Part shown: in pieces, positions 28,083 through 37,166 of the stretch
Numbering within the stretch: the stretch's first letter is position 1
Layout: each line of letters begins with the position of its first letter
Origin: JACPFV01 sp038043245
GTDB taxonomy: Bacteria; Pseudomonadota; Gammaproteobacteria; Nevskiales; Nevskiaceae
Reading direction: 5' to 3'
Length of the DNA stretch: 64,000 nt
Assembly (NCBI GenBank): GCA_038043245.1
Contig: JBBTCH010000002.1
Location: 1 to 64,000, forward strand
Translations under genes and position numbers: made by a program
Notes under the pieces: model-generated
Seen by the model: the letters and a program-made list of their open reading frames with translations, nothing else
The model's database searches: none
What the model was told of the DNA's origin: nothing

Positions 28083-28552
28083 TTGTACTGCCCCAGGATT
28101 GTGTCCAGCTTCTTCTCGTCCGCCGCTTCCAGATCGCGGTGCGTGTCCTGGTCAATCATCATCGCCGGCGCACGGTCGCAGGTGCCGAGGCAGACGATAG
28201 GCAGCAGAGTGAAGCGGCCGTCCTTTGTCGTCTGGCCCGGCTTCACGCCGAGTTTCTGTTCCAGCTGTGCGTTGAGTTTCGGCTGGCCCATCATCCAGCA
28301 GGTGACGGAATCGCAGACGTGGATCACGTGCTTGCCGACCGGGCGGCGGTAAATCAGGTTGTAGAACGTCGCGACCGAATCCACGGCGGCGGACGAGGTT
28401 CCGAGCTTGGCGGCAATGTCGGCCACGGCCTCGTCCGACACCCAGCCGCGGTGCTTCTGCACGATCTTCAGCGCTTCGATGGCGGCCGCCGAGGGCTGCT
28501 CGTAATGCGCCAGCTCGTGTTCGATTTCTTTTGTTTCGTCTGGAGAGAGCAT
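28079..28552 (-). CDS. nuoE: NADH-quinone oxidoreductase subunit E
   Basis: A 157-residue thioredoxin-like subunit holding the 2Fe-2S cluster N1a. The four ligands are seen as VCDSVTCWM and CLGTCDRAP. It sits against NuoF and completes the NADH dehydrogenase module. Its ATG shares one base with the nuoCD stop (ATGA). Confidence 0.97.
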   Translation of the reverse strand: MLSPDETKEIEHELAHYEQPSAAAIEALKIVQKHRGWVSDEAVADIAAKLGTSSAAVDSVATFYNLIYRRPVGKHVIHVCDSVTCWMMGQPKLNAQLEQKLGVKPGQTTKDGRFTLLPIVCLGTCDRAPAMMIDQDTHRDLEAADEKKLDTILGQYK

Positions 28553-30330
28553 CAGCGGTCCACGTCGGCCATGACGAAATCAATCGAAGCGATGATGGCG
28601 ATCAGATCCGGCACCATCATTCCGCGCGAGATGTACGGAATCTGCTGCAGATGCGCGAAGCTCGGCGTGCGGATGCGGGTGCGGTAGCTCATGCCGCCGC
28701 CGTCGCTGGTCAGGTAATAGCTGTTGAGGCCCTTGGTCGCTTCCACCGTCATCGTGCATTCGCCGACCGGGATCACCGGACCCCAGGACACGCTGAGGAA
28801 ATGATGGATCAGGGTCTCGATGTCCTGCATCGTGTGGTCCTTGATCGGCGGCGTCGCCAACGGATGCCGCGCCTTGTAGTCGCCGGCCGGCATGTTCTTC
28901 AGGCACTGCTCGATGATGCGCAGCGACTGGCGGATCTCCTCGATGCGCACTACGCAACGGTCGTAGATGTCACCGTTGTTCGCGGTCGGGATGTCGAACT
29001 CGTAGTTCTCATAGCCGGAATACGGCCGCGCCTTGCGGTAGTCGTAAGCGAGCCCGGTGGCACGCAGGCCGGGGCCGGTGACGCCCCATTCGATCGCCTC
29101 TTCGGTGTTGTAAGCGCCGATGCCGATGCAGCGCTTTTTCAGAATCGTGTTGCGCATCGCCATCTTTTCGTAATCGTCGAGGCGCTTCGGCATCCAGTCG
29201 AGGAATTCGCGCACGAGACGATCCCAGCCGTTCGGCAGATCGGCGGCGACGCCGCCGATGCGGAACCACGCCGGATGCATGCGAAACCCGGTGATCGCCT
29301 CGATCACGTCATACGCCTTCTGCCGGTCCACGAACATATAGAACACCGGCGACATCGAACCCACGTCCTGCACGAAGGTGCCGTAGAACAGCAGGTGCGA
29401 GGTGATGCGGAAGAACTCACAGAGCATCACGCGGATGCACTGCGCGCGCTCGGGCACCGGGATGCCGGCCATCTTCTCGATCGCCATCAGGTACGGCAGG
29501 TTGTTCATCACGCCGCCGAGGTAATCGATGCGGTCGGTGTACGGAATATAGGTGTGCCAGGACTGGCGCTCGCCCATCTTCTCGGCGCCACGGTGGTGGT
29601 AACCGATGTCCGGCACCGCCTGCACGATCTCCTCGCCGTCGAGCTGGCACATGATGCGGAACACGCCATGCACCGACGGATGGTTGGGGCCGAGGTTCAA
29701 CACCATGAAGTCGTGGTCTTCGCCCTCGGTCTTCATGCCCCACTCTTCCGGCTTGATGCGCAGGTCTTCCTGCAATGCGTCGGTCTTCAGCTCGTCGAGA
29801 TGAAAGCGCTCGAACTCGGTGCCGCGCGCCGGATGTTCCTTGCGCAGCGGATGTCCGACCCACGAGCGCGGCATCATGATGCGCACCAGATGCGGATGGC
29901 CATCGAACTTGATGCCGAACAGGTCCCAGACCTCGCGCTCGTACCAGTTGGCGTTGAGCCACAGGCCACACAGGGAGGGAATGCTCGGATACTCGCCTTC
30001 GAGCGCCACTTTCACGCGGATGTCGGAATTCCGCTCAAGCGACATCAGGTGATAGGCGACGGTGAAATCGGACTTCGGCTGACCGGCGCGGTTCTGCCGC
30101 TGGCGTTCGTCGATCGCGGTGAGGTCGTACAGCATCTTGTAGCCGGGCCTGGCCTCGTGCTTCAAGAACTTCATCGCTTCAATCAATTTGCCGCGTGTGA
30201 CCCAGACCGTGGGAATACCGTCGGCGGTTTTCTGTTCGGTGAAGATCTCGCCCGGAAAGCGCGCGTACAGGTCGGCCAGGATGCCGCCCGCCTGTGGCAA
30301 GGGCACGACTTCGGCGAGCTGGGCACTCAT
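28552..30330 (-). CDS. nuoCD: NADH-quinone oxidoreductase subunit C/D, fused
   Basis: A 592-residue fusion of the 30-kDa (NuoC, residues ~1-190) and 49-kDa (NuoD, ~200-592) subunits in one continuous frame. The NuoC part has WYEREVWDLFGI and RRI-type ends; the NuoD part has NLGPNHPSVHGVFR, which lines the quinone site, and GYHHRGAEK. The fusion is as in enterobacteria and pseudomonads, whereas many other proteobacteria keep two genes. It overlaps nuoB by four bases. Confidence 0.97.
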   Translation of the reverse strand: MSAQLAEVVPLPQAGGILADLYARFPGEIFTEQKTADGIPTVWVTRGKLIEAMKFLKHEARPGYKMLYDLTAIDERQRQNRAGQPKSDFTVAYHLMSLERNSDIRVKVALEGEYPSIPSLCGLWLNANWYEREVWDLFGIKFDGHPHLVRIMMPRSWVGHPLRKEHPARGTEFERFHLDELKTDALQEDLRIKPEEWGMKTEGEDHDFMVLNLGPNHPSVHGVFRIMCQLDGEEIVQAVPDIGYHHRGAEKMGERQSWHTYIPYTDRIDYLGGVMNNLPYLMAIEKMAGIPVPERAQCIRVMLCEFFRITSHLLFYGTFVQDVGSMSPVFYMFVDRQKAYDVIEAITGFRMHPAWFRIGGVAADLPNGWDRLVREFLDWMPKRLDDYEKMAMRNTILKKRCIGIGAYNTEEAIEWGVTGPGLRATGLAYDYRKARPYSGYENYEFDIPTANNGDIYDRCVVRIEEIRQSLRIIEQCLKNMPAGDYKARHPLATPPIKDHTMQDIETLIHHFLSVSWGPVIPVGECTMTVEATKGLNSYYLTSDGGGMSYRTRIRTPSFAHLQQIPYISRGMMVPDLIAIIASIDFVMADVDR

Positions 30331-30965
30331 ACGCTGTCGGGTGTCCTCAAATCGGTCGCCGCCATGCGCTCATCGCACTTGATGTCGCGCATCGACAGTT
30401 TCGGCACGCGCGTGGTGCCCTGCGGGCCAATCACCCACGACAGCGGCCGCGATTCACCCTGGATCGAGTTCTGCAACAGGATCAGCGCCTCGAGAAACGC
30501 TTCCGGGCGCGGAGGGCAGCCAGAGATGTAGACATCCACCGGCAGGAACTTGTCGCAGCCCTGCACCACCGAATAGATGTCGTACATGCCGCCGGAGTTG
30601 GCGCAGGAGCCCATGCTGATCACCCACTTCGGCTCCAGCATCTGCTCGTAGCAGCGCTTGATCACCGGCGCCATCTTCAGGAACGGCGTGCCGGAAATGA
30701 CGATGACATCCGCCTGGCGCGGCGTGGCACGGATCACTTCCGAGCCGAAGCGCGCGAGGTCGTGCGTGCTGGTGAACGCGGTCGCCATCTCGACGTAGCA
30801 GCAGGACAAACCAAAGTTGTACGGCCACAGTGAATTCTTGCGACCCCAGTTGACGGCGAAGTCCGCCATGTCCTTGAGCTTGCCGAGGAAGATGCTGGAC
30901 TTGACCTGCTCATCAAGCGTCGGTGCAGCGCCGGGGCCTTCGTATTTTTTAAGCGGCTTTTCCAC
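30327..30965 (-). CDS. nuoB: NADH-quinone oxidoreductase subunit B
   Basis: A 212-residue subunit holding cluster N2, which passes electrons to quinone. The ligands are visible: the tandem cysteines in GLSCCYVEM, GSCANSGG and SGCPPRPEA. The start is GTG at 30965, one base after the nuoA stop; a longer in-frame reading runs inside nuoA and is rejected because relatives begin just before the EKPLKKYEG-like segment. Confidence 0.96.
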   Translation of the reverse strand: MEKPLKKYEGPGAAPTLDEQVKSSIFLGKLKDMADFAVNWGRKNSLWPYNFGLSCCYVEMATAFTSTHDLARFGSEVIRATPRQADVIVISGTPFLKMAPVIKRCYEQMLEPKWVISMGSCANSGGMYDIYSVVQGCDKFLPVDVYISGCPPRPEAFLEALILLQNSIQGESRPLSWVIGPQGTTRVPKLSMRDIKCDERMAATDLRTPDSV

Positions 30966-30966
30966 G

Positions 30967-31362
30967 TCAGTACCTGCGATCCGTTTTCTTCTGCTTCTGC
31001 GGCGCCCATTCCAGCGCGCCGACACGCACCAGATAGATCAGCGCCAGCAAAAGAATGGCGATGAACACCATCGCTTCGATATAGCCGACCCAGCCGACTT
31101 CGCGCGCGACAAGCCCCCAGGTCAGCAGGTAGACGACTTCAAGATCGAACACCACGAACATCATGGCGACGAGGTAGAACTTCGACGACATGCGATAGCG
31201 CGCGCCGCCGGTATGGACGATGCCCGACTCGTAAGGGTCCAGCGTGGCCTTGGTGTAACGGGTGCGCTCACCCAGCACCCACGACAGGCCCAGCATGACC
31301 GCCGCCAGCCCGAAAACGAGCAAAGCGTAGAACGCGACGTAACCTAGCGTTGGGCTGGGCAC
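30967..31362 (-). CDS. nuoA: NADH-quinone oxidoreductase subunit A
   Basis: A 131-residue membrane subunit with three helices and the conserved loop YESGIVHTGGARYRMSSKFY that contacts NuoB/NuoD, followed by the acidic FDLEVVYL. It is the first gene of the nuo operon. The start is GTG at 31362 with a weak GGGA-containing ribosome site. The 107 bases upstream hold the operon promoter, but no clear consensus could be identified. Confidence 0.96.
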   Translation of the reverse strand: MPSPTLGYVAFYALLVFGLAAVMLGLSWVLGERTRYTKATLDPYESGIVHTGGARYRMSSKFYLVAMMFVVFDLEVVYLLTWGLVAREVGWVGYIEAMVFIAILLLALIYLVRVGALEWAPQKQKKTDRRY

Positions 31363-31469
31363 GGCGGTATTTCCCCCGTGAGATTTGTTATGCAGCTAGT
31401 GTAATTGAGCGCCGGATAAAAAGGATATGGCGAACGCGGGATTACCTCTCAAAACCGTCAATCGCCGGT

Positions 31470-32198
31470 TCAAACAACCAGCAGTTCCAGCAGAGCCTCC
31501 ATCTCGTTCTGGCTGCGCAGGCCGTAGCGGGCCTGCGAGTCCGTGGACAGTCCGACGCGGATGCCGAGCAAGGCGTCGTTCAGCACCAGTGTGAACACAT
31601 CCTCGTCAGTCTCGTCGTCGCCAACGAAGATCACGCGTCGAGTGCCGAGCCGCGCGTGCGCCGCCAGCAGCGCTGCGCCCTTGTGCGCGGCCTCCACCGG
31701 CAGCAGATTGACCACACACTTGCCGCCGACGCGGCGCAGGCCTTCCAGCGGTGCGCAGGCGGCGAGGATCGCCTCGCGCGCGGCCTCGGCATCTGCCGAT
31801 TGGCGGTAATGCACCGACAGCGAGAATTTCTTGTTTTCGATACGCACGCCAGTCTGTGCCTGCAGTTGCGGCTGCAATCGTGCCTGCCAGCTCTGGACGC
31901 GGGCCGCATAGCGCAGCGGCTCCAGCCCGGCGGCTTCGAGCCCGTGATTGCCGACGATCTCGATCAGCGGCACGCCTTCGAGCAAGGGTCGCACGTCCTG
32001 GCGGGAGCGGCCGGTGATGACGATGCACGGACTCCTCTGCGCCAGCCGGGTCAGCAACAACCGCGTCGTGTCACGCATGCGTGCCTGCGCCGGATCGTCC
32101 ACGATTGGCGCCAGCGTGCCGTCGTAATCAAATGCGAACAGGGTTTGCGGGCCGGCAAAGGCCCGCAACACCCCGGGATGGTCGAGGATCGGGTTCAC
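31470..32198 (-). CDS. otsB: trehalose-6-phosphate phosphatase
   Basis: A 242-residue HAD-family phosphatase that dephosphorylates trehalose-6-phosphate to trehalose. HAD motif I DYDGTLAP is near residue 24, and motif IV GDDETDED is near residue 198. Cap-domain residues of T6P phosphatases (GNHGLEAAG) lie between. It overlaps the otsA stop by four bases, so the two enzymes are co-translated. Confidence 0.95.
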   Translation of the reverse strand: MNPILDHPGVLRAFAGPQTLFAFDYDGTLAPIVDDPAQARMRDTTRLLLTRLAQRSPCIVITGRSRQDVRPLLEGVPLIEIVGNHGLEAAGLEPLRYAARVQSWQARLQPQLQAQTGVRIENKKFSLSVHYRQSADAEAAREAILAACAPLEGLRRVGGKCVVNLLPVEAAHKGAALLAAHARLGTRRVIFVGDDETDEDVFTLVLNDALLGIRVGLSTDSQARYGLRSQNEMEALLELLVV

Positions 32199-34435
32199 GG
32201 CCGTGGTTCGCCGACCGGCTCGGTCAGCAATCGCCCGGCCAGTTGCTGGCGCCGGCGCAGACGCCCGGCGTCGAGCAGCATGCGCCCGGCCCAGCGATAG
32301 ACATTGAACTCCGAGACCAAGGTGCGCATGGCGTGCATGCGCTCGCGCTGCTCGGCGGGCGACATCTCCAGTGCCGCGATCAAGGCGGCGCTCGCCTCCT
32401 CGAGATCGTAGGGATTCACCAGCAGCGCCTCGGTGAGTTCACGCGCGGCGCCGGTGAAGCGCGACAACAGCAGCACGCCCTGCTCGTCATCACGAGCAGC
32501 GACGAACTCCTTGGCGACCAGGTTCATGCCGTCGTGCACACTGCTGACGTAGCAAAGGTCGGCGGCTCGATAGAGCCGAAACACCTCGGCCGGCTCGGTG
32601 TGCACGCGCCGCAGCACGATGGGCTGCCAGCCTTCGCGGCCGAAACGCTGGTTGATGCGGATCACCAGCCCTTCGACATCGCGGTTGAGCTGGTCGTAGC
32701 GTTCAATGGCGGTGCGGCTGGGCGAGGCAATCTGCACGAAACAGAATCGGCCGATCAGGTCCGGTCGGCGCTCGAACAGACGCTCGACCGCGCGCAGGCG
32801 TTCCTCGATGCCCTTGGTGTAGTCCAGCCGATCCACACCGACGCCGATACGACAATCGTCCGGTAGATTCAGTTCGGCACGCAGGGCAGCGCGGCACTCG
32901 GCCACCGGCGGCGCGGCGCCGGCCCACGGGTTCGGCCACGACACCGAGATCGGGTAGGCCCGCACCAGGGTGCTGGAGCGATTCTGCACCACCGCCTGCG
33001 CCTCGCGGTCAATCCGCGATTCCAGAAAGCGGTCGGCGGCATCGAGGAAGTTGTTGCAGTGGTGCTGGGTGTGGAAGCCGATGATGCTGCTGCCGAGCAG
33101 GCCTTCGAGCAGTTCGTTGCGCCAGGGACAAATGCCGAGCTGCTCGGCGTTCGGCCAGGGGATGTGCCAGAAGGTAATGATGGTGGCGCGCGGCAGGCGT
33201 TCGCGCAGCAGCTTGGGCAGCAACGCGAAATGGTAGTCCTGCACCAGGATCACCGGGTCCTCGCCCTCGACCTCGTCGAGTACCGCGTCGGCGAACTTGC
33301 GGTTCACGGCCTGATAGTGCTGCCAGTCTTCGGCGCGGAACGCCGGCCGCGTGTGCGCGACGTGACACAGTGGCCACAGGCCCTCGTTGGACAGGCCATA
33401 GTAATAGCCACGCTCTTCCTCGGGTGTCAGCCAGACGCGCCGCAGCCAATACGAGGACTCCTCCGGTGGCATACGGATGCGGCCACGCGCGTCGGCGGTC
33501 TCGCGGTCGGCGTTGCCGGCACCGTGTGCGACCCACACGCCGGAGCAGGCGCGCATCACCGGCTCCAGCGCCGTGACCAGGCCGCTGGCCGGGTGCAGCA
33601 CACGCAACGCGCCGTCGTCGCCACGCACGTGCAGGTAGGGCGCACGGTTGGCAACGACGATGACGCGTTCACCGTGCAAATGCCGGCGCAGAGTCAGGCG
33701 CAGACGTTCCGGCGTCCAGGTGCCGCCGCGCAGTTCGGCCTCCTCTTCGGTCGCAAGGCGGTCCAGCAGTTCGCGCATGTCTTTAAGCAGCGGCAGGAAC
33801 TCGCGGCGGCGCGTGTCGGTTTCGCCACGCGCCATGCGCCGCAGTTCGTCGCTCCAGCCGCGCCACGACAGACGGATGGCGACCAAGGTGACCACCGACG
33901 CCATCAACGCCAGCACGCCGAAGGCAGCCAGCAAAAAACGGCCGGTCTGTGCCTCGCGTCGGGCGACAAAGCTCAGATCGTGCACCAGCACGATGGCGCC
34001 GATCGGCGTCTGCGTGTCATCGCGCAGCGGAATCGCGCTGGCGTGCGCCGGCCCGCCTGCGATTTCGCGGGCGGTTTTCCAGATTTGCCAGCCGGGCACC
34101 GCACCCACCGACGCCGATATCCGCTCGCAGCCGAATTCCGCCGGGAAGCGCTCGGTCTGCACGAGCGTTTCCAGCTTGGGGCCGCAGACGGCGGCAGCAA
34201 TGATGCGCTCGTCGCGCGTGATGTCGGTCAGCAGTTGGCGCAACGAGCGCAGGTTGCGACGCGGCAGATCGACGAGCAAGGCCTGGCGCAGGCCATTGAC
34301 CGCCAGCTCGGCGCGCAGGCCGATATCACGTTCAAACCAGACGCGCGTGGCGTCTTGCACCCACAGCAGTGCCGCGCCGCTCAACAGCGCGAGCGCCGCC
34401 ACCAGCGCGAGGATGAAGCGCAGACGGAATTTCAT
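32195..34435 (-). CDS. otsA: trehalose-6-phosphate synthase fused to a membrane sensor-like N-terminus
   Basis: A 746-residue protein. Residues ~7-27 form TM1, ~28-165 a predicted periplasmic domain, ~166-188 TM2, ~189-240 a HAMP-like segment, and ~257-730 a complete GT20 trehalose-6-phosphate synthase domain. Catalytic-region motifs are kept: HPASGLVTALEP (glycine loop), VQDYHFALLP, FWHIPWPN, GVDRLDYTKGI and DGMNLVAKEF. It should make T6P from UDP-glucose and glucose-6-phosphate, but anchored in the inner membrane with a histidine-kinase-like sensory front end. ATG at 34435 is chosen because it begins directly at TM1. Ordinary OtsA is about 470 residues and soluble. Confidence 0.9.
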   Translation of the reverse strand: MKFRLRFILALVAALALLSGAALLWVQDATRVWFERDIGLRAELAVNGLRQALLVDLPRRNLRSLRQLLTDITRDERIIAAAVCGPKLETLVQTERFPAEFGCERISASVGAVPGWQIWKTAREIAGGPAHASAIPLRDDTQTPIGAIVLVHDLSFVARREAQTGRFLLAAFGVLALMASVVTLVAIRLSWRGWSDELRRMARGETDTRRREFLPLLKDMRELLDRLATEEEAELRGGTWTPERLRLTLRRHLHGERVIVVANRAPYLHVRGDDGALRVLHPASGLVTALEPVMRACSGVWVAHGAGNADRETADARGRIRMPPEESSYWLRRVWLTPEEERGYYYGLSNEGLWPLCHVAHTRPAFRAEDWQHYQAVNRKFADAVLDEVEGEDPVILVQDYHFALLPKLLRERLPRATIITFWHIPWPNAEQLGICPWRNELLEGLLGSSIIGFHTQHHCNNFLDAADRFLESRIDREAQAVVQNRSSTLVRAYPISVSWPNPWAGAAPPVAECRAALRAELNLPDDCRIGVGVDRLDYTKGIEERLRAVERLFERRPDLIGRFCFVQIASPSRTAIERYDQLNRDVEGLVIRINQRFGREGWQPIVLRRVHTEPAEVFRLYRAADLCYVSSVHDGMNLVAKEFVAARDDEQGVLLLSRFTGAARELTEALLVNPYDLEEASAALIAALEMSPAEQRERMHAMRTLVSEFNVYRWAGRMLLDAGRLRRRQQLAGRLLTEPVGEPRP

Positions 34436-34503
34436 GCCGAATGAAACCTGCTGATCGCTGCCGGTGTCAACCCCGACAACCCCCTCTCTGGTAGCGTTCG
34501 TGC

Positions 34504-36270
34504 ATGCGGCTTGAAACCCTGGGACTGATCGGCAACTGCCAGAGCGCGGCGCTGGTGGACACGCACGGCCGCGTGGTCTGGTGCTGCTTGCCGCGCTTCG
34601 ATTCCGAACCGCTGTTCGGACGCTTGCTTGACGACAACGAGGGCGGCGACTTCGGCATTGAAGCCGCCGACGGCCGCGCTGGCGTGCAGCGCTATCTGGA
34701 TAACAGCAACATCCTCGAAACCGTTTTCGACGGCGCGGACGGTGCTTTCCGCGTGCTCGATTTCTTCCCGCGTTTCGAGCAGCACGGACGCATGTTCCGG
34801 CCGACGCTGTTGCTGCGTATCGTCGAGCCCCTGCACGGTGCACCGCGGCTGCGCATCCACTGCGAACCGCGGCTGGGCTGGTCGCGCGTCACGCCGCAAC
34901 GCCAGCAGGGCTCGAACCACATCCGCTACGAGGGCTTTGCCAGTCCGTTGCGCCTGACCACGGACGTGCCCCTGTCGTATCTCGACGGCACACCATTCGC
35001 GCTCACCGAACGACGTCATCTCGTGCTGAGTTGGGGGCCCCCGGTGGAAGAACCACTGGCGCCACTGTGCGAGCGCTTTCTCGACGGGACCCTGCGCTAC
35101 TGGCAACGCTGGGTGAAGCACTGCAACATCCCGCCGCGCTATCAGCGCGAAGTGCTCCGTTCGGCGCTGACGCTCAAACTGCACTGCTACGAGGACACCG
35201 GCGCCATTGTCGCCGCCACCACGACCTCGATCCCCGAATCGCCCGGCAGTGGCCGCACCTGGGATTATCGCTACTGCTGGCTGCGCGATGCCTACTACAC
35301 GCTCGATGCCTTCCGTCTGCTCGGTCACTTTGAAGAGCGCGAACACTTCATTCAGTACCTGCTCAACATCGCCGCCGCCGCGCCCGATCTCGACCTCAAG
35401 CCGCTCTACCGCATTGACGGCCGCAGCGACCTCGACGAGCAGGTGCTGGCCAGCTGGCCGGGCTACGAGGGCCACGGACCGGTGCGTATCGGCAACGCCG
35501 CCGCCCTGCATCAGCAGCACGACGTCTTCGGCGAGATGGTGCTGGCGCTGACGCCGGTGTTCATGGACGAGCGCTTCCAGCAGGAGCGCACGCCGGCGAC
35601 GCTGGCGCTGATCGAGCGGCTGGCGCGCAAGGCACTGTCCGTGGCCGGCACGCCGGATGCCGGCATCTGGGAGTTGCGCACGCAGTGGCAGCCGCAGACC
35701 TTCTCCACCTTGATGTGCTGGGCGGCGGCCGACCGCATGGCGCGCATTGCCACCACGCACAAGCCGGCGATTGCCGCGGAGTTCGCCGCCGCCGCCTCGA
35801 GCCTGCAGGCGCGGATACGGGACGAAGCCTGGAGCACGACCCTGGGCGCGTTCGCCGCGACCCACGGCGGTCACACGCTGGACGCGGCCCTGTTGCAGAT
35901 GGTGCCGCTGGGCTTCCTGCTCCCGGACGACGCGCAACTGTGCGCCACGCTGGATGCCATCCGCAGCCAGCTCTCCGTCAGCGGCTGGCTGCTGCGCTAC
36001 GGGGTGGACGACGGCTTCGGCAAGCCCACGGTGGCGTTCGTGCTCTGCACCTTCTGGCTGGTGGAAGCACTGGCACGCACCGGTCGCAAAGACGAAGCTC
36101 GCGTCCTGATGGATCGCGCGCTCAAGGCGGCGTCGCCGCTGGGCCTGCTGGCGGAAGATTATGATCCGCACGCACGACGCCTGTGCGGCAATTTCCCGCA
36201 AGCGTATTCACACGTCGGCCTGATTCACGCAGCATTTGCAGCGTCGCCGGGCTGGAGCGAGTCTCTTTAA
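34504..36270 (+). CDS. GH15 family glycoside hydrolase (trehalase or glucoamylase-like)
   Basis: A 588-residue cytoplasmic-looking enzyme with no signal peptide. The N-terminal beta-domain segment CLPRFDSEPLFGRLLD and the (alpha/alpha)6 barrel motif TWDYRYCWLRDAYYT are typical of bacterial GH15 proteins, including mycobacterial trehalase. The two expected catalytic acids are E390 (in PDAGIWELR) and E551 (in LLAEDYDP). It is divergent from otsA with 68 bases between starts. The context makes intracellular trehalose hydrolysis the best guess; alpha-glucan hydrolysis is the alternative. Confidence 0.88.
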   Translation: MRLETLGLIGNCQSAALVDTHGRVVWCCLPRFDSEPLFGRLLDDNEGGDFGIEAADGRAGVQRYLDNSNILETVFDGADGAFRVLDFFPRFEQHGRMFRPTLLLRIVEPLHGAPRLRIHCEPRLGWSRVTPQRQQGSNHIRYEGFASPLRLTTDVPLSYLDGTPFALTERRHLVLSWGPPVEEPLAPLCERFLDGTLRYWQRWVKHCNIPPRYQREVLRSALTLKLHCYEDTGAIVAATTTSIPESPGSGRTWDYRYCWLRDAYYTLDAFRLLGHFEEREHFIQYLLNIAAAAPDLDLKPLYRIDGRSDLDEQVLASWPGYEGHGPVRIGNAAALHQQHDVFGEMVLALTPVFMDERFQQERTPATLALIERLARKALSVAGTPDAGIWELRTQWQPQTFSTLMCWAAADRMARIATTHKPAIAAEFAAAASSLQARIRDEAWSTTLGAFAATHGGHTLDAALLQMVPLGFLLPDDAQLCATLDAIRSQLSVSGWLLRYGVDDGFGKPTVAFVLCTFWLVEALARTGRKDEARVLMDRALKAASPLGLLAEDYDPHARRLCGNFPQAYSHVGLIHAAFAASPGWSESL

Positions 36271-36331
36271 TTGGAAGCCGGACTTGGCAGACGCATTGCG
36301 CTAGTCTGAGCCTCGCCACGAGGACTCGGAC

Positions 36332-36703
36332 ATGACCCTCACATCTATTTTGCTCACCGCCAATCTGCTGGTGTTTTCGTGCCTGCTGATCTGGCTGTTT
36401 CTGCTCCAGCGTCGCAGCGCGCTCCTGAAAACCAGTGCCGAGAAACTTGCGGCTGAGTTCGGCACGCTGCCGCGCGACCTGCGCACCGAAGCACAGCGGG
36501 CGGGCATCCAACCCGGTCCGTTCTACACCATCGAGATCCTTAATCCTCTGGAAGTCGCAGCGCAGGAATCCCGGCTCGGCAAGGTTTTCGGCGGCCTCAC
36601 CCCGGTGATTGTGCGGCGCGAGGTCTACCGGCAGGCGCACGGCATCATCCGCCAGCAGCTCGCCGATCGCGGCATCAAGGCCGAGGTGAAACTGCATGGC
36701 TGA
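36332..36703 (+). CDS. small membrane-anchored protein of unknown function
   Basis: A 123-residue protein that I do not recognise. One hydrophobic segment (residues 7-25) is followed by a soluble part rich in charged residues, with the segment GPFYTIEILNPLEVA. There is a good ribosome site (GAGG) upstream of ATG 36332. It overlaps the next small membrane protein gene by eight bases, so the two probably form a pair. No function is inferred. Confidence 0.7.
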   Translation: MTLTSILLTANLLVFSCLLIWLFLLQRRSALLKTSAEKLAAEFGTLPRDLRTEAQRAGIQPGPFYTIEILNPLEVAAQESRLGKVFGGLTPVIVRREVYRQAHGIIRQQLADRGIKAEVKLHG

Positions 36704-37115
36704 ACTGCTGATGCTTGCCGTCATCGGCGCGCTGACTGCGAGCGGCGTGGTTGCGGCGTATCGGATGCAAGGTCGCGTCACCGCCAGCGAACAACTGATC
36801 CAGCGCAGCCGCTTGCGATTGGTGGAACTGCAGCGCGTGCTCGACCGCGTCCAGCGACTGGCCGCCGCATCCGCCGTGGCCGAAGGCACGGTGGAGGGCA
36901 GCACGCGACTGGTGCAGGGCGTGCATCAGGGCATCGCCGCGATCCCGTTCGGCCTGCTCGAAGCCATCCCCGCCACCCGCGACACCGCCAAGGCCGTGCG
37001 CAAGACCCACGACTTCATCGCCGATGGCGTCTATGACGCGGTATCGGTGACCAACAAGATCGTCGGCCGCGTGTTGCGCGGTACCGGCAAGCCGCCGGAC
37101 AAACCAGAATCCTGA
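36696..37115 (+). CDS. small membrane-anchored protein of unknown function
   Basis: A 139-residue protein with one N-terminal hydrophobic segment (residues 3-21), then a helical stretch that looks like a short coiled coil (RSRLRLVELQRVLDRVQRL), then a basic tail. No family recognised. It overlaps the preceding gene by eight bases and is followed within ten bases by a strong terminator hairpin, so it is the last gene of the GH15 transcript if that runs through. Confidence 0.7.
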   Translation: MAELLMLAVIGALTASGVVAAYRMQGRVTASEQLIQRSRLRLVELQRVLDRVQRLAAASAVAEGTVEGSTRLVQGVHQGIAAIPFGLLEAIPATRDTAKAVRKTHDFIADGVYDAVSVTNKIVGRVLRGTGKPPDKPES

Positions 37116-37125
37116 AGGCCCAAAA

Positions 37126-37149
37126 AAAACGGCCCTGGCGGGCCGTTTT
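37126..37149. terminator. bidirectional intrinsic terminator
   Basis: Arms AAAACGGCCC (37126-37135) and GGGCCGTTTT (37140-37149) pair perfectly over ten bases with a four-base loop, and an A-run precedes the left arm. On the plus strand it ends in T residues; on the minus strand a T-run of about eight follows. It separates the convergent small-membrane-protein and subtilase genes. Confidence 0.9.
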
Positions 37150-37166
37150 CACTTGCATCAGAAAAC

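Noticed and set aside
28531..30531. A 666-codon open frame on the plus strand
   Set aside because: It is antisense to nuoCD and part of nuoB, has a composition rich in His, Arg, Ala and Asp as expected from reading GC-rich coding DNA backwards, and no domain is recognisable.
34436..34843. N-terminal extension of the OtsA fusion by about 136 residues
   Set aside because: The extra residues are Arg/Ala/Cys-rich and antisense to the GH15 gene; the first membrane helix begins right after ATG 34435.
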